Below, in pieces: positions 9,797 to 18,968 of a DNA stretch of 56,867 nucleotides. Origin of the DNA: Pseudomonas gessardii (GTDB lineage Bacteria > Pseudomonadota > Gammaproteobacteria > Pseudomonadales > Pseudomonadaceae); the NCBI RefSeq assembly GCF_001983165.1, contig NZ_MNPU01000038.1, positions 1 through 56,867 of the forward strand. Direction: 5' to 3'. The notes under the pieces are model-generated. The model did not search any database. It was not told where the DNA came from and was given only the letters and a program-made list of their open reading frames with translations. How positions within the stretch are numbered: the first letter of the stretch is position 1; each line of letters begins with the position of its first letter. The position numbers were made by a program, and so were the translations under genes.

Positions 9797-10843
9797 CTAT
9801 TTCCATTCTCCGCCCTCCACCGTCACCATCTCCACCACTTGCCGACGCTCGGCGCTGAGCCTGGCGGCATCCAGCACGCGCGTGGTTTCCCAAGCATCCA
9901 TGGCCTGCACCGGCAGCGCGCCCTGGCCCTGGATTGCACTTTGCAACTGGCGATAGAACTGGTTCCAGGCGCCCTTTTCCGAGGGGATACGCTCGCGTTC
10001 CGCACCTTGCTCGAACCAGCCCCAGCGTCGATGTTCTTCGGCGCCCCAGTGCTCGCCTTCGGTCTTCGGACTTTTGCCGGCCAGCAGCGCTTGCTCCTGG
10101 CCGTCCAGGCCGTCGACGGTGTAGCAGCCCGCCGTGCCATTGACCCGAAAACGCGGGCCTTGGCAGTTTTGCAGGGCGCTGCCCCACAGGTGGGAAATCA
10201 CCCCGTTGGCGTGGGTCAGGCTGACAAAAAAGCCATGATCGAGGGTGGGGTGCTCGGCGCTGTACTGCAATTGCGCATACACCCACTCCACCGGACCAAA
10301 CAGCTGCAGGGCCTGGTCCACCAGGTGGCTGCCCAGGTCACGCAGGAACCCGCCACCGCTGGCGTTGCCCAGGGCCTGTGGGCTGTAGCGCTCCACCCGG
10401 GACTCAAAGCGGGTGATGCTGCCCAGGGCGCCGGCGTCGATCAGCTTGCGCAGGGTCAGGTAGTCCGAGTCCCAGCGCCGGTTCTGGTAGACGCTGAGTG
10501 CTACCCCCTCGCGTTCGGCGGCGCTAATCAGCGCCAGGGCCTGCTCGGCATTGCTGGCGAAGGGTTTGTCGCTGACCACCGCCACACCGTACTCAATGGC
10601 CTCCAGCACCAGGGCCGGGCGCCCTTTGAGGGTGGTGGAAATCACCAGCACCTCCACCCCGGCTTCGACGATCTGCGCAATGCTGTCGAAGGCAGGCACC
10701 CCGGGATGCTCCGTCGCCAGTTGCTGGCGGCGCTCGGGGGAGCGGGTCACCACGCCGACAAACGTCGCCCCGGGCAATGTGGCGATCAGCGGGGCATGAA
10801 AAAAACGGCCGCCATGGCCGTATCCAACCAGTCCGATTCGCAT
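9797..10843 (-). CDS. Gfo/Idh/MocA-family oxidoreductase (probable scyllo-inositol/inositol dehydrogenase)
   Basis: A 348-residue NAD(P)-dependent dehydrogenase. The N-terminal Rossmann fold begins MRIGLVGYGHGGRFFHAPLI (GxGxxG type). The usual EKP motif appears as SDKPFA (about residue 93), and the C-terminal domain has the GGGFLRDLGSHLVDQALQLFG stretch that carries the catalytic Asp/His. The YGHGGRFFHAP start is typical of the IolW/YdgJ-like subgroup, some of which oxidise or reduce scyllo-inositol/inosose. Preceded by AAGGAG. It is the last gene of the iol operon, downstream of iolG, so a role in interconverting inositol stereoisomers is likely. Exact substrate unknown. Confidence 0.78.
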   Translation of the reverse strand: MRIGLVGYGHGGRFFHAPLIATLPGATFVGVVTRSPERRQQLATEHPGVPAFDSIAQIVEAGVEVLVISTTLKGRPALVLEAIEYGVAVVSDKPFASNAEQALALISAAEREGVALSVYQNRRWDSDYLTLRKLIDAGALGSITRFESRVERYSPQALGNASGGGFLRDLGSHLVDQALQLFGPVEWVYAQLQYSAEHPTLDHGFFVSLTHANGVISHLWGSALQNCQGPRFRVNGTAGCYTVDGLDGQEQALLAGKSPKTEGEHWGAEEHRRWGWFEQGAERERIPSEKGAWNQFYRQLQSAIQGQGALPVQAMDAWETTRVLDAARLSAERRQVVEMVTVEGGEWK

Positions 10844-10883
10844 GAACCAACTCCTTCTTGGAATGGAAACCCAGTCAAAAAAT

Positions 10884-10971
10884 GTGGGAGCTGGCGTGCC
10901 TGCGATAGCGGTGTTTCAGGCCCTACATCTGTTGCTGATCCACCGCTATCGCAGGCAAGCCAGCGCCTACA
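10884..10971. repeat. REPIN between iolG and the Idh-family gene
   Basis: TGTGGGAGCTGGCGTGCCTG and an inverted partner ending near CAGCGCCTACA, separated by about 25 bases, form a paired REP palindrome. It lies wholly in the gap between iolG and the downstream oxidoreductase and may modulate read-through within the operon. Confidence 0.8.
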
Positions 10972-10980
10972 CTGACCGCA

Positions 10981-11991
10981 CTAGCCGTAGAATGCCGGGC
11001 GCTGCGGCAGGCTGACCGCAACGATCTGCCCACTGCCCTGGGCCTCGATACACGCGTCCGCCGCCACCGCAGCGGCAAAGCCATCCCACGCCGAAGGCCC
11101 ACCTACCTGGCCGGCCCGCACGCCATCAATAAAGGCCTGCAACTCGACGTCATAGGCCGCGATAAAGCGGTCTTTCCAATCCATCAGAATCGCATTCGAC
11201 AGCTTGGCGCCGCTGCGCAATTGCACCTGGGACGGCTCTGGCAATTTGGCAATGCCGGTCTCCCCCACCACCTCGCACTGGATGTCGTAGCCGTACTGGC
11301 AGTTCACAAACACTTCCACATCAATCCTCGTGCCCCTGGCGGTTTCCAGCAGCACGATCTGCGGGTCGCGCAAATGGCTCAGGGCCTTGCTGGTTTTACG
11401 CGGGAACACCACCTGCACCGACACATAGTCATCGGCCAGCAGCCAGCGCAACACGTCCAGCTCGTGGATCAAAGTGTCGGTGATGGCCATGCTGGTGTTG
11501 TAGTTCTCACCCACGCTCGGGTTGCGGTGGGCGCAATGCAGCATCAACGGTTCGCCGATCTGGCCGCTGTCGAGCACCGCCTTGAGGGCTTGGTAGCCCT
11601 GGTCATACGGGCGCATAAAACCGACCTGGACCAGGCGTTTGCCGTGGGCCACTTCCGCCTCGACGATCTTGCGACAGCCCTCGGCGGTGACGGCCAGGGG
11701 TTTTTCACAGAACACCGGTTTACCGGCCGCGATAGCCGCCAGCACAAATTCCTCATGGCTCGGCCCCCAGGAGGTGACCAGCACCGCCTCGACCTGCGCC
11801 GACTGGATCAAGGCATGGCCATCGGCGTACACCTCGGCGCTCAGTTGCAGGTCAGCCACCACCTGGGCCGCCTGTTCAAGGTTGATATCGGTAACCGCCA
11901 CCACCTGGCTGTTGAGCAAGGTCTGGCTGCACCGGCGGATATGGTCCCGGCCGATGGCGCCCGTACCGATCACACCCAGCTTCAAAGACAT
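10981..11991 (-). CDS. iolG: myo-Inositol 2-dehydrogenase
   Basis: A 336-residue Gfo/Idh/MocA enzyme that oxidises myo-inositol to scyllo-inosose with NAD+, the first step of inositol catabolism. Visible marks are GVIGTGAIGRDHIRR (Rossmann), FCEKPLAVT (catalytic Lys of the EKP motif), the GFMRPYDQGY segment and ITDTLIHELDVLRWLL with the active-site Asp/His. These match bacterial IolG closely. The ATG has a clean AAGGAG ribosome site. It lies just downstream of iolD, in the order iolC-E-B-D-G. Confidence 0.93.
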   Translation of the reverse strand: MSLKLGVIGTGAIGRDHIRRCSQTLLNSQVVAVTDINLEQAAQVVADLQLSAEVYADGHALIQSAQVEAVLVTSWGPSHEEFVLAAIAAGKPVFCEKPLAVTAEGCRKIVEAEVAHGKRLVQVGFMRPYDQGYQALKAVLDSGQIGEPLMLHCAHRNPSVGENYNTSMAITDTLIHELDVLRWLLADDYVSVQVVFPRKTSKALSHLRDPQIVLLETARGTRIDVEVFVNCQYGYDIQCEVVGETGIAKLPEPSQVQLRSGAKLSNAILMDWKDRFIAAYDVELQAFIDGVRAGQVGGPSAWDGFAAAVAADACIEAQGSGQIVAVSLPQRPAFYG

Positions 11992-12014
11992 GGCAACACT
12001 CCTTTCTCTTGTTA

Positions 12015-13946
12015 TCAGTACTGCCGGGCCTTGGCCAGGCGTTCATTGAGTTGCCTGGCACAGGCATTGGTACGTGCGCTGGTGGACACCTGGGCCACGC
12101 CAACCCGCCACCACGACAAGTAGCCGTGGATCATGGTCTTGGGCAGCACCTTGATATCGATCAGCGTCGACACGCTTTGCGTGCGGGCATCGGCCAACGC
12201 GGCGTGCAGGTGTTCCAGCGTGGTGACCTTGTAGGTCTTGCAACCATAGGCCGCCGCGCTCATGGCGAAATCCACCGGCACCAGGCCGCCATCGAGCTTG
12301 CCGCTGTCAGGGTTGCGGAAACGGAATTCGGTGCCGAAGCTGTCCATGCCATGGCCCATCTGCAGGTTGTTGATGCAACCAAAGGCCATGTTGTCCAGCA
12401 GCAGCACATTGATCTTGCGCCGCTCCTGGATCGAGGTGGCCAGCTCCGAATGCAGCATCATGTAGGAGCCATCGCCGACCAGGGCGTAGACCTCGCGCGC
12501 AGGCTCGGCCAGCTTCACGCCCAGGGCCGCGTTGATCTCGTAGCCCATGCACGAATAGCCGTACTCGACGTGGTAGGTATTGACCCCCTTGCTGCGCCAG
12601 GCCCGCTGCAAATCACCGGGCAGGCTGCCGGCGGCGGCGACAATCACCGCGTCGTCGGCCAGGGTCTGGTTGAGCACCCCCAGGACCTGGCTTTGGGTCA
12701 GGCAGGAGCCGGTCAGTTCGATAAACTCGCGCAGTACCGCCGGGTCCATATGGTCGTTGATCTCGGGGCTGAAGTCGGCGTCGGTGTAGCGCGCCTGATA
12801 GACCCGCTCCACCTCAGCATCGCCCTGCGCGCGGGCCTGGCGTGGCTGCTCGCCCCATTGCGTGGCGTAATCGCCCAGTGCGTCGGCCAAGGCCAGCAAC
12901 CCGTCCCGGGCATCTGCCAACACCTGTACCCCGTCGAGTTTCAGCACATCGCCGGGGCTGATATTGAGGTTGAGAAACTGCACCTCGGGATGCTGGAACA
13001 GCGACTTCGACGAGGTGGTGAAGTCGGTATAGCGCGTGCCGATGCCGATGATCAGGTCGGCGTCCCGGGCCAGCAGGTTGGCGGCCAGGCAACCGGTTTC
13101 GCCGATGCCGCCGACATTCAGCGGGTGGCTGGAGACAATGGCGCTCTTGCCGGCCTGGGTTTCGGCAAAGGGGATCTGAAAACGCTCGGCAAAGGCCTGT
13201 AGCGCGGCATTCGCGCCGGCGTACTTGACCCCGCCACCGCAGATAATCAGTGGCTTGCCCTTGGATTTGAGCAGCGTGACAGCGTCGCGCAGCATCGCTT
13301 CGGTGGCCGGGCGCCGGTCCAGGCGGTGCACGCGTTTTTGCAGGAAGTCATCGGGGTAGTCCCAGGCCTCGGCCTGCACATCCTGGGGCAAGGCCAGGGT
13401 CACGGCGCCGGTTTCGGCCGGGTCGGTCAACACGCGCATGGCGTGGATCGCCGCACTCATCAACTGTTCGGGGCGGTTGATGCGGTCCCAGTATTTGCTC
13501 ACGGCGCGGAACGCGTCGTTGGTGCTGAGGCTCAAGTCATGGAATTGCTCGATCTGCTGCAACACCGGGTCCGGCTGGCGACTGGCATACACATCGCCGG
13601 GCAGCAGTAACAGCGGGATGCGGTTGGCCGTGGCGGTCGCGGCGGCGGTCAGCATATTCGCCGCCCCCGGGCCGACCGACGCGGTACAAGCGTAGACCTT
13701 GCGCCGCAGGTGCTGCTTGGCAAACCCAATCGCGGCATGGGCCATGCCCTGCTCGTTGCGGCCCTGGTGCACCACCAACTCGCCACTGTCTTGCTCCAGG
13801 GCCTGGCCCAGGCCCAGCACATTACCGTGGCCGAAAATGGTGAAGACCCCGGCGACAAACTTGCTCTGCACGCCATCGACTTCGATGTACTGGTTATCCA
13901 GGAACTTCACCAGGGCCTGGGCCATGGTCAATCGGGTGGTGGTCAT
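12015..13946 (-). CDS. iolD: 3D-(3,5/4)-trihydroxycyclohexane-1,2-dione hydrolase
   Basis: A 643-residue thiamine-diphosphate enzyme that hydrolyses the ring of trihydroxycyclohexane-dione to 5-deoxy-D-glucuronate. It has the three-domain acetolactate-synthase-like plan: an N-terminal PYR domain with the catalytic Glu in VVHQGRNEQGMAHAA, a central domain, and a C-terminal ThDP domain with the Mg-binding motif (ALVGDGSYMMLHSEL ... NNMAFGCINN region). HGNVLGLGQAL and SVGPGAANM are characteristic of IolD. Strong GAGGGG ribosome site. It sits between iolB and iolG. Confidence 0.93.
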   Translation of the reverse strand: MTTTRLTMAQALVKFLDNQYIEVDGVQSKFVAGVFTIFGHGNVLGLGQALEQDSGELVVHQGRNEQGMAHAAIGFAKQHLRRKVYACTASVGPGAANMLTAAATATANRIPLLLLPGDVYASRQPDPVLQQIEQFHDLSLSTNDAFRAVSKYWDRINRPEQLMSAAIHAMRVLTDPAETGAVTLALPQDVQAEAWDYPDDFLQKRVHRLDRRPATEAMLRDAVTLLKSKGKPLIICGGGVKYAGANAALQAFAERFQIPFAETQAGKSAIVSSHPLNVGGIGETGCLAANLLARDADLIIGIGTRYTDFTTSSKSLFQHPEVQFLNLNISPGDVLKLDGVQVLADARDGLLALADALGDYATQWGEQPRQARAQGDAEVERVYQARYTDADFSPEINDHMDPAVLREFIELTGSCLTQSQVLGVLNQTLADDAVIVAAAGSLPGDLQRAWRSKGVNTYHVEYGYSCMGYEINAALGVKLAEPAREVYALVGDGSYMMLHSELATSIQERRKINVLLLDNMAFGCINNLQMGHGMDSFGTEFRFRNPDSGKLDGGLVPVDFAMSAAAYGCKTYKVTTLEHLHAALADARTQSVSTLIDIKVLPKTMIHGYLSWWRVGVAQVSTSARTNACARQLNERLAKARQY

Positions 13947-13971
13947 ATTGGGTCCCCTCGGCGCCTACGGG

Positions 13972-14766
13972 TTAAAGGTCCAGCAGCCAACTGTGCTGCG
14001 GGTCGTTGTGAAAGTGCCAGGCGCGCTTGGGGCCGGCCATCACATTCAGGTAATACGACTCGTAGCCATACGGCACGCTGACCGGGTGATAACCCTTGGG
14101 CACCACCACCAGGTCGTGGTTTTCCACGGCCATGGCCTGGTCGATGCTGCGGTCGTCGGTGTACACCCGCTGGAACACAAAACCCTGGGGCGGGTTGACT
14201 TGGTGGTAGTAGGTTTCTTCAAGAAAGCTCTGGTGCGGCAGGTCATCGGTGTCGTGCTTGTGCGGGGGGTAGCTGGACGAATGCCCGGACGGCGTGCGCA
14301 CTTCCACCACCAGCAGCGAATGGGCCGGCTCGCTGTCGGGCAGGATGTCGCACACATAGCGGGTGTTGGCGCCCTTGCCACGTACGCTGCGCTTGCAGTG
14401 CTCGGGGCGGATCAGTCGCGGTGCAAGGCCGGCGGCAGTAGAGCCCGGCGCGGCGCAGACGGCGATCTGCACATCGCCCAGGGCGGTCACCTGGGCAAGC
14501 GTGCCCGGTGGCAGGTAGGCGGCGAACGGCGATTTGTCTTCAAATACCGATTGGCGATCACCCAGGTTCTGCCACCTGAACCCTTCGCCCTCGATCGAGA
14601 CCCGGCCACTGAGCAGCACCAGGCACAGCTCCTGGTCGCCGGCACTGACCGGCAGCGTTTGCCCCAGGTTCAGGCGGTAAGCGCTAAACCCCACGTATTC
14701 CAGGCCGCCTACTGGCAGCGCGACCATGGTTTGCCCACGGGGCGTGCTTTTGACCAAAAGGCTCAT
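13972..14766 (-). CDS. iolB: 5-Deoxy-glucuronate isomerase
   Basis: A 264-residue cupin enzyme that isomerises 5-deoxy-glucuronate to 5-dehydro-2-deoxy-D-gluconate. The double-cupin fold shows metal-binding residues in SSSYPPHKHDTDDLP and in the E-E-TYYHQVNPPQGF segment, followed by VVVPKGYHPVSVPYGYESYYLNVMAG, all typical of IolB. The ATG at 14766 overlaps the iolE stop (ATGA), showing translational coupling. The longer open frame upstream is simply iolE read in another frame. Confidence 0.93.
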   Translation of the reverse strand: MSLLVKSTPRGQTMVALPVGGLEYVGFSAYRLNLGQTLPVSAGDQELCLVLLSGRVSIEGEGFRWQNLGDRQSVFEDKSPFAAYLPPGTLAQVTALGDVQIAVCAAPGSTAAGLAPRLIRPEHCKRSVRGKGANTRYVCDILPDSEPAHSLLVVEVRTPSGHSSSYPPHKHDTDDLPHQSFLEETYYHQVNPPQGFVFQRVYTDDRSIDQAMAVENHDLVVVPKGYHPVSVPYGYESYYLNVMAGPKRAWHFHNDPQHSWLLDL

Positions 14767-15656
14767 TGTCCGACCCTCCCGTCCAGCAGGGCGCGCAAGG
14801 TATCGAAGCCTTTTTTCGCGTAGATATAACTGGGCGCCACGGCCGGATCCTGCTCGGCCTCCACCACCAGCCAGCCACGGTAGCCGGCGCCCAGCAGCAC
14901 ATCCAGCAACTGGGCGAAGTCGATATCGCCGTCGCCCGGCACGGTGAAAGTGCCATTGACGATGCAGTCGGGAAAGCTCCACATCTGGTTGCGTGCCAGT
15001 TGCACCACCGGTTTGCGCACATCCTTGAAATGCACATGGCACACACGCCCCAGGTGCTTGCGCAACACCTCGACCGGCTCGCCACCGCCCATATAACAGT
15101 GCCCCGAATCAAACAGCAGGCCGACCTCCGGGCCGGTCAGGCGCATCAGGGTGTCGATATCCTCCGGGGACTCGACGTACGCACCCATATGGTGGTGGTA
15201 GGCCAGGCGCACGCCCTGGGACAGGGTAAAACGCGCAAGCTCCGTGAGTTTGTCGGCATAAGCCTGCCAGGCCTGTTCACTGTGAAAACGCGGGCGCTCG
15301 ATCAGGCGGATCGGCGAGCCCTGGATCGAGTCGGCCACTTCGCCATAGACCAGCACCGTGGCGCCGTTCTCGCGCAGCAGTTGCACATGGCTGGCGATGG
15401 CGTCGATTTCCTCGGCCACCGAACGCCGGGCCAGGCGGCTGGAGTACCAGCCGGAGACCAATGCCAGGCCGTACGGGCGTAACACATCGCCCACGCCCTT
15501 GGCGTCCTTGGGGAACTTGCCGTTGAGCTCGAAACCTTCGTAGCCGATGGCCTTGCCTTCGCTGAGCGCGGTGCTCAACGGCGTTTCGCCGCCCAGGGCC
15601 GGCAGGTCGTCGTTACTCCAGGAGATGGGGTTGATGCCAATACGGATTGCGGGCAT
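14763..15656 (-). CDS. iolE: Inosose dehydratase
   Basis: A 297-residue TIM-barrel enzyme (xylose-isomerase-like AP-endonuclease-2 fold) that dehydrates scyllo-inosose to the trihydroxycyclohexane-dione. It begins with the family-typical IRIGINPISWSNDDLPALGG. Metal ligands lie in GYEGFELNGKFP, LAYHHHMGAYVE, LLFDSGHCYMGGG and VCHVHFKDVR. The ribosome site is AAGGTG. The stop overlaps the iolB start by four bases. Upstream of it lies a short gap with half a REP palindrome separating it from iolC. Confidence 0.93.
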   Translation of the reverse strand: MPAIRIGINPISWSNDDLPALGGETPLSTALSEGKAIGYEGFELNGKFPKDAKGVGDVLRPYGLALVSGWYSSRLARRSVAEEIDAIASHVQLLRENGATVLVYGEVADSIQGSPIRLIERPRFHSEQAWQAYADKLTELARFTLSQGVRLAYHHHMGAYVESPEDIDTLMRLTGPEVGLLFDSGHCYMGGGEPVEVLRKHLGRVCHVHFKDVRKPVVQLARNQMWSFPDCIVNGTFTVPGDGDIDFAQLLDVLLGAGYRGWLVVEAEQDPAVAPSYIYAKKGFDTLRALLDGRVGQ

Positions 15657-15699
15657 GGCTGCACCTTTTATTGTTTTAACCTTGAGGCTGCTGAAATCT

Positions 15700-15733
15700 G
15701 CTTGTGTGGGAGCTGGCTTGCCGGTTCCTACAG
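15700..15733. repeat. Single REP unit between iolC and iolE
   Basis: CTTGTGTGGGAGCTGGCTTG followed by CCGGTTCCTACAG forms a short imperfect REP hairpin in the 87-base gap between iolC and iolE. It resembles one arm of the larger REPIN copies in the window. Confidence 0.6.
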
Positions 15734-15743
15734 TTGAGCGTGT

Positions 15744-17681
15744 TTAAATTCTGGAGCTGCACCAGGCCTGGATCAGTTGCTCGAAGGTCTGCTGCACCTG
15801 CTGGATCAGGGTTTCGTCGTCGATTTCCGCCGCCATCCACGCTCGGCTCGGCTCCTGGAAGATCGTCCGGCCCACGGCAAACCCGCGGCAGGTCCGGCTC
15901 CGGCTGGCCTGCTGGAAGCCCTCGGCCAACGATTGCGCCGAGGCATTCAGGCCCAGCAATACCACGCCCCGGCAATAGGGGTCGCGCGCCTCGATCAGCT
16001 CATCGAGCTGTTGCCACTGCTCGGCACTCTGCGCTTCGATCTTCCACCACGCCGGGTAGATGCCCAGGTTGTACAGGCGCTTGAGGCTGCGATAGAGCAC
16101 ATCCGGGTAGGTCGAGGGGTGATCCTTGGGCGGCACCACTTCCAGCAGCAGTTCATGGCCGCTGGTTTGCGCGGCCTGATACAGGCCCTTGAGCTGCGCC
16201 TCCTGTTCCAGGCGCAGCAACGGCTCGTCATCGGGGTGAAACTGCACCAGACACTTGATGATCTGCTCCTGGGGCCAGGCGATCAGGTTGCTGCCAATCG
16301 AGCGACCGTGCTCGAACGCCAGCGGCCGCGAGCCCTGTACCTCTACCGGACGCGCGACCCACCAGCCACGGCCGGTGGCGGCATTCAGCGCATCCTGACC
16401 AAAACGCTGGTCGGCCAGAATGCCCACATCGGCCTCGACGCCCTGCTCGCGCAGCTTGCCCTCCACGCGCTCCACCGCCTGGATAAACAATTGCTTGATC
16501 GCGCAGATCCGCGCCGGATCCTGGCCGCCTTTGTGCGCCAGTTCCACCAATTGCCAGCGATGGTCGAAAGCAAACACAAACAGTTGCTTCCAGGCCTTGC
16601 GCGGCACACTGACCTGATGCAGGCGCTGCAGTACCGGGTCCTGGTCCGGCCGGGTGATCGGCACCGGGCTGCTGAACAGGTAGTCAAGCTCGGCCGGGGT
16701 CGGCATCGCCGGGGCGCAGGCATGGCGTGACACCACCAACCCGCCGCAGGCATTGGCCAGCTGGCAGCAACGCGCGTCATCGGCGTCGTTCAGCCAGCCG
16801 CTGAGAAAGCCCGCCATAAACGCATCGCCAGCCCCCAGCACGTTAAGCACTTCGACGCGCACGCCGGGGTAAATCGCCCCGTCTTCCAGGCGCGCCGGGA
16901 TCGCCCCGTGAATCACCGTGCAGCCTTGCGGGCCGAGCTTGACCACCAGGGTCGCCGCCGTCAGTTGGCGCACGTTACGCAAAGCGCTGAGCAAGTCGTG
17001 GCCGGCACCGGCAATCAGGAATTCTTCCTCGGTGCCGACAATCAGGTCAAAGCGCGGCAGGATGCCTTGCAGGTGCTGGCTGACGTTCTGGTCGGCAACA
17101 AAACGGGTCTGGCCGTCAGCCTTGCCCGCCAGGCCCCAGAGCACCGGGCGGTAGTCGATATCCAGCACGCGCCGGACGCCGTGCCGCTCGGCGTAGTCCA
17201 GGGCCTGGAGGCTGGCCTGGTACACGCCGTCGGTCGAAAAATGGGTGCCGGTGATCAACAGCGCCTTGCTGCTGGCGATAAAGCTTTCGTGGATGTCCTC
17301 GGCGCGCAAGGCCATATCGGCGCAGTTTTCGCGGTAGAACACCAGGGGGAAGGTCTCGCGGTCCTTGAGGCCCAGCAGGACCGTGGCGGTCAGGCGCTGC
17401 GGGTCGAGCGTGATGCCACTGACATCACAGCCTTCGCGCACCAGGGACTCCACGAGGAAGCGCCCCATGTGATCGTCCCCGACCCGGCTCAACATCGCCG
17501 ACTTGAGCCCCAGCCGCGCCGTGCCAAAGGCAATATTGGCGGAAGAACCGCCCAGGTACTTGGCGAAACTGGCGACATCTTCCAGCCGCGCCCCGACTTG
17601 CTGCGCATAAAGATCGACGCCCAGGCGCCCAAGACAAATCAGATCCAATTGACGCCCACTGGCAAAACGAGTCTGGCCCAT
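15744..17681 (-). CDS. iolC: 5-Dehydro-2-deoxygluconokinase fused to a DUF2090 aldolase-like domain
   Basis: A 645-residue bifunctional-looking protein. Residues about 1-330 are a PfkB-type sugar kinase: GRLGVDLYAQQ near the start, GGSSANIAFGTARLG, and LGAGDAFMAGFLSGWL with the catalytic Asp and anion hole. It phosphorylates 5-dehydro-2-deoxy-D-gluconate. From about residue 340 to the end is a DUF2090 domain, a class-I-aldolase-like barrel (FVFAFDHRWQLVEL, GILADQRFGQDAL, LLLEVVPPKDH). This fusion is common in proteobacterial IolC and may cover the next, aldolase, step. The ATG at 17681 is preceded by AGGAG. It is first gene of the minus-strand iol operon, divergent from the regulator. Confidence 0.92.
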   Translation of the reverse strand: MGQTRFASGRQLDLICLGRLGVDLYAQQVGARLEDVASFAKYLGGSSANIAFGTARLGLKSAMLSRVGDDHMGRFLVESLVREGCDVSGITLDPQRLTATVLLGLKDRETFPLVFYRENCADMALRAEDIHESFIASSKALLITGTHFSTDGVYQASLQALDYAERHGVRRVLDIDYRPVLWGLAGKADGQTRFVADQNVSQHLQGILPRFDLIVGTEEEFLIAGAGHDLLSALRNVRQLTAATLVVKLGPQGCTVIHGAIPARLEDGAIYPGVRVEVLNVLGAGDAFMAGFLSGWLNDADDARCCQLANACGGLVVSRHACAPAMPTPAELDYLFSSPVPITRPDQDPVLQRLHQVSVPRKAWKQLFVFAFDHRWQLVELAHKGGQDPARICAIKQLFIQAVERVEGKLREQGVEADVGILADQRFGQDALNAATGRGWWVARPVEVQGSRPLAFEHGRSIGSNLIAWPQEQIIKCLVQFHPDDEPLLRLEQEAQLKGLYQAAQTSGHELLLEVVPPKDHPSTYPDVLYRSLKRLYNLGIYPAWWKIEAQSAEQWQQLDELIEARDPYCRGVVLLGLNASAQSLAEGFQQASRSRTCRGFAVGRTIFQEPSRAWMAAEIDDETLIQQVQQTFEQLIQAWCSSRI

Positions 17682-17799
17682 GCTGGCTCCTGTTATTTTT
17701 ATCTGCCCGCGCCTGCCGTCGTGGCGGCGACGCGCTTGGTGGATGCAGACTAGGACGTCCGGCGCCAGCAATCAATATTTATTCTATAAATATTTTATG

Positions 17800-17815
17800 T
17801 GGAATATATTTTCCA
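17800..17815. promoter_or_regulatory. Candidate IolR operator between iolC and the RpiR-type regulator
   Basis: TGGAATATATTTTCCA is a near-perfect palindrome with GGAA-N6-TTCC, in an AT-rich stretch between the divergent iolC and regulator genes. It matches the element upstream of the inositol importer (9756-9771). Placed here, one bound site could control both the catabolic operon and the regulator itself. Confidence 0.7.
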
Positions 17816-17923
17816 TTAAGATATTTTTTGCCACCTTCCCTGTAGACTTGCGCCCATTGACCTATTGTCAGGGGCGACGTGCCCGTCACCTGCCCTGATA
17901 AGAACACGCCAGAAGGATTGCCT

Positions 17924-18844
17924 ATGTCCCGCACCGATCAGCAGGCTCGCGCCGAGACCGACGTTACCGAAGCTCTCGCCAGCCCTCCGATCAATGCCGA
18001 GCGTCTGTTGCAGTTGATCACCGATGAATACGAAAGCCTGCCCCGCCAGCTCAAGCGCATCGCCAGCTACATGAGCCAGCAGAGCGATCGGATCATGGTC
18101 GATCGCATCAGCGATATCGCCCGGGAATGCGAAGTCCATCCTTCGGCCATCGTGCGGTTTTCCCAGCGCTTTGGTTTCAGCGGGTTCAGTGAGATGCAGG
18201 CGCTGTTTCGCGAGGCGTATACCCACAAGACCACGCCGGTGCAGAACTACCAGCAGCGCATCCGCAGCATGATCGCCAACAAGTCGCAGAAAGCCAGCGG
18301 CGGCGACCTGGCCCGCGAATGCGTGAATGCCACGCTGTCGGGCATCGAGCGCCTGGGCCTGGAACTGGACGACGCCGCCTTCGAGAAAGCCGTGGACCTG
18401 GTGGTCAACGCCGACAATATCTACGTGGTCGGCGTGCGCCGCTCCTTTGCGGTGGCCGACTACCTGGTCTACAACTTGCAACACACCAACAAGCGCATCC
18501 ACCTGGTCTCGGGCCTGGGCGGCAGCTACCGCGAGCAGATGCGCAGCGTGCGTGCCAATGACCTGGTGATCGCCATCAGCTTCACGCCCTACGGCAAGGA
18601 AACCCAGCACTGCCTGCGCATCGCCCAGCACCACCAGGCCAAGACGCTGATCATCACCGACAGCAACCTGTCACCGCTGGCCAAGCGCGCCAACACGGTG
18701 TTGCTGGTCAATGAAGGCTCGTCGTTCGCGTTCCGCTCGCTGAGTGCCACGTTGTGTCTGTGCCAGGCGCTGTTTATTGCCGTGGCGTACCGGCTGGAAT
18801 TGAAGGTCGATGAGATTCACGAACAGGTGGGGTTCGACGACTAA
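17924..18844 (+). CDS. iolR: RpiR/MurR-family regulator of inositol catabolism
   Basis: A 306-residue transcription regulator. The N-terminal HTH_6 domain (about residues 25-105) has the RpiR pattern with VDRISDIARECEVHPSAIVR followed by FSQRFGFSGFSEMQ. The C-terminal SIS sugar-phosphate-binding domain (about 140-270) has NIYVVGVRRSF and the DLVIAISFTPYGKET loop. Such regulators usually repress until an inositol-pathway phosphate binds. It is transcribed divergently from iolC, with a GGAA-N6-TTCC palindrome in between and a second copy before the importer operon, so it is the obvious controller of both. The ATG at 17924 is chosen for AAGGA 6 bases upstream. Confidence 0.88.
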   Translation: MSRTDQQARAETDVTEALASPPINAERLLQLITDEYESLPRQLKRIASYMSQQSDRIMVDRISDIARECEVHPSAIVRFSQRFGFSGFSEMQALFREAYTHKTTPVQNYQQRIRSMIANKSQKASGGDLARECVNATLSGIERLGLELDDAAFEKAVDLVVNADNIYVVGVRRSFAVADYLVYNLQHTNKRIHLVSGLGGSYREQMRSVRANDLVIAISFTPYGKETQHCLRIAQHHQAKTLIITDSNLSPLAKRANTVLLVNEGSSFAFRSLSATLCLCQALFIAVAYRLELKVDEIHEQVGFDD

Positions 18845-18968
18845 AAAGGCCTGCTCCCACATGTTGACCGAGGCAGCCCCAAGAATGGCCTACATGAATT
18901 TTCTTTTAGAAACCTCGCTAGCATTTCTTGGCAAAATGCCTCACTCCCGTGTAACCAGGTAGCCCCCC

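Noticed and set aside
12009..13202. Plus-strand frame opposite iolD
   Set aside because: Antisense shadow; the minus strand encodes a complete thiamine-diphosphate enzyme.
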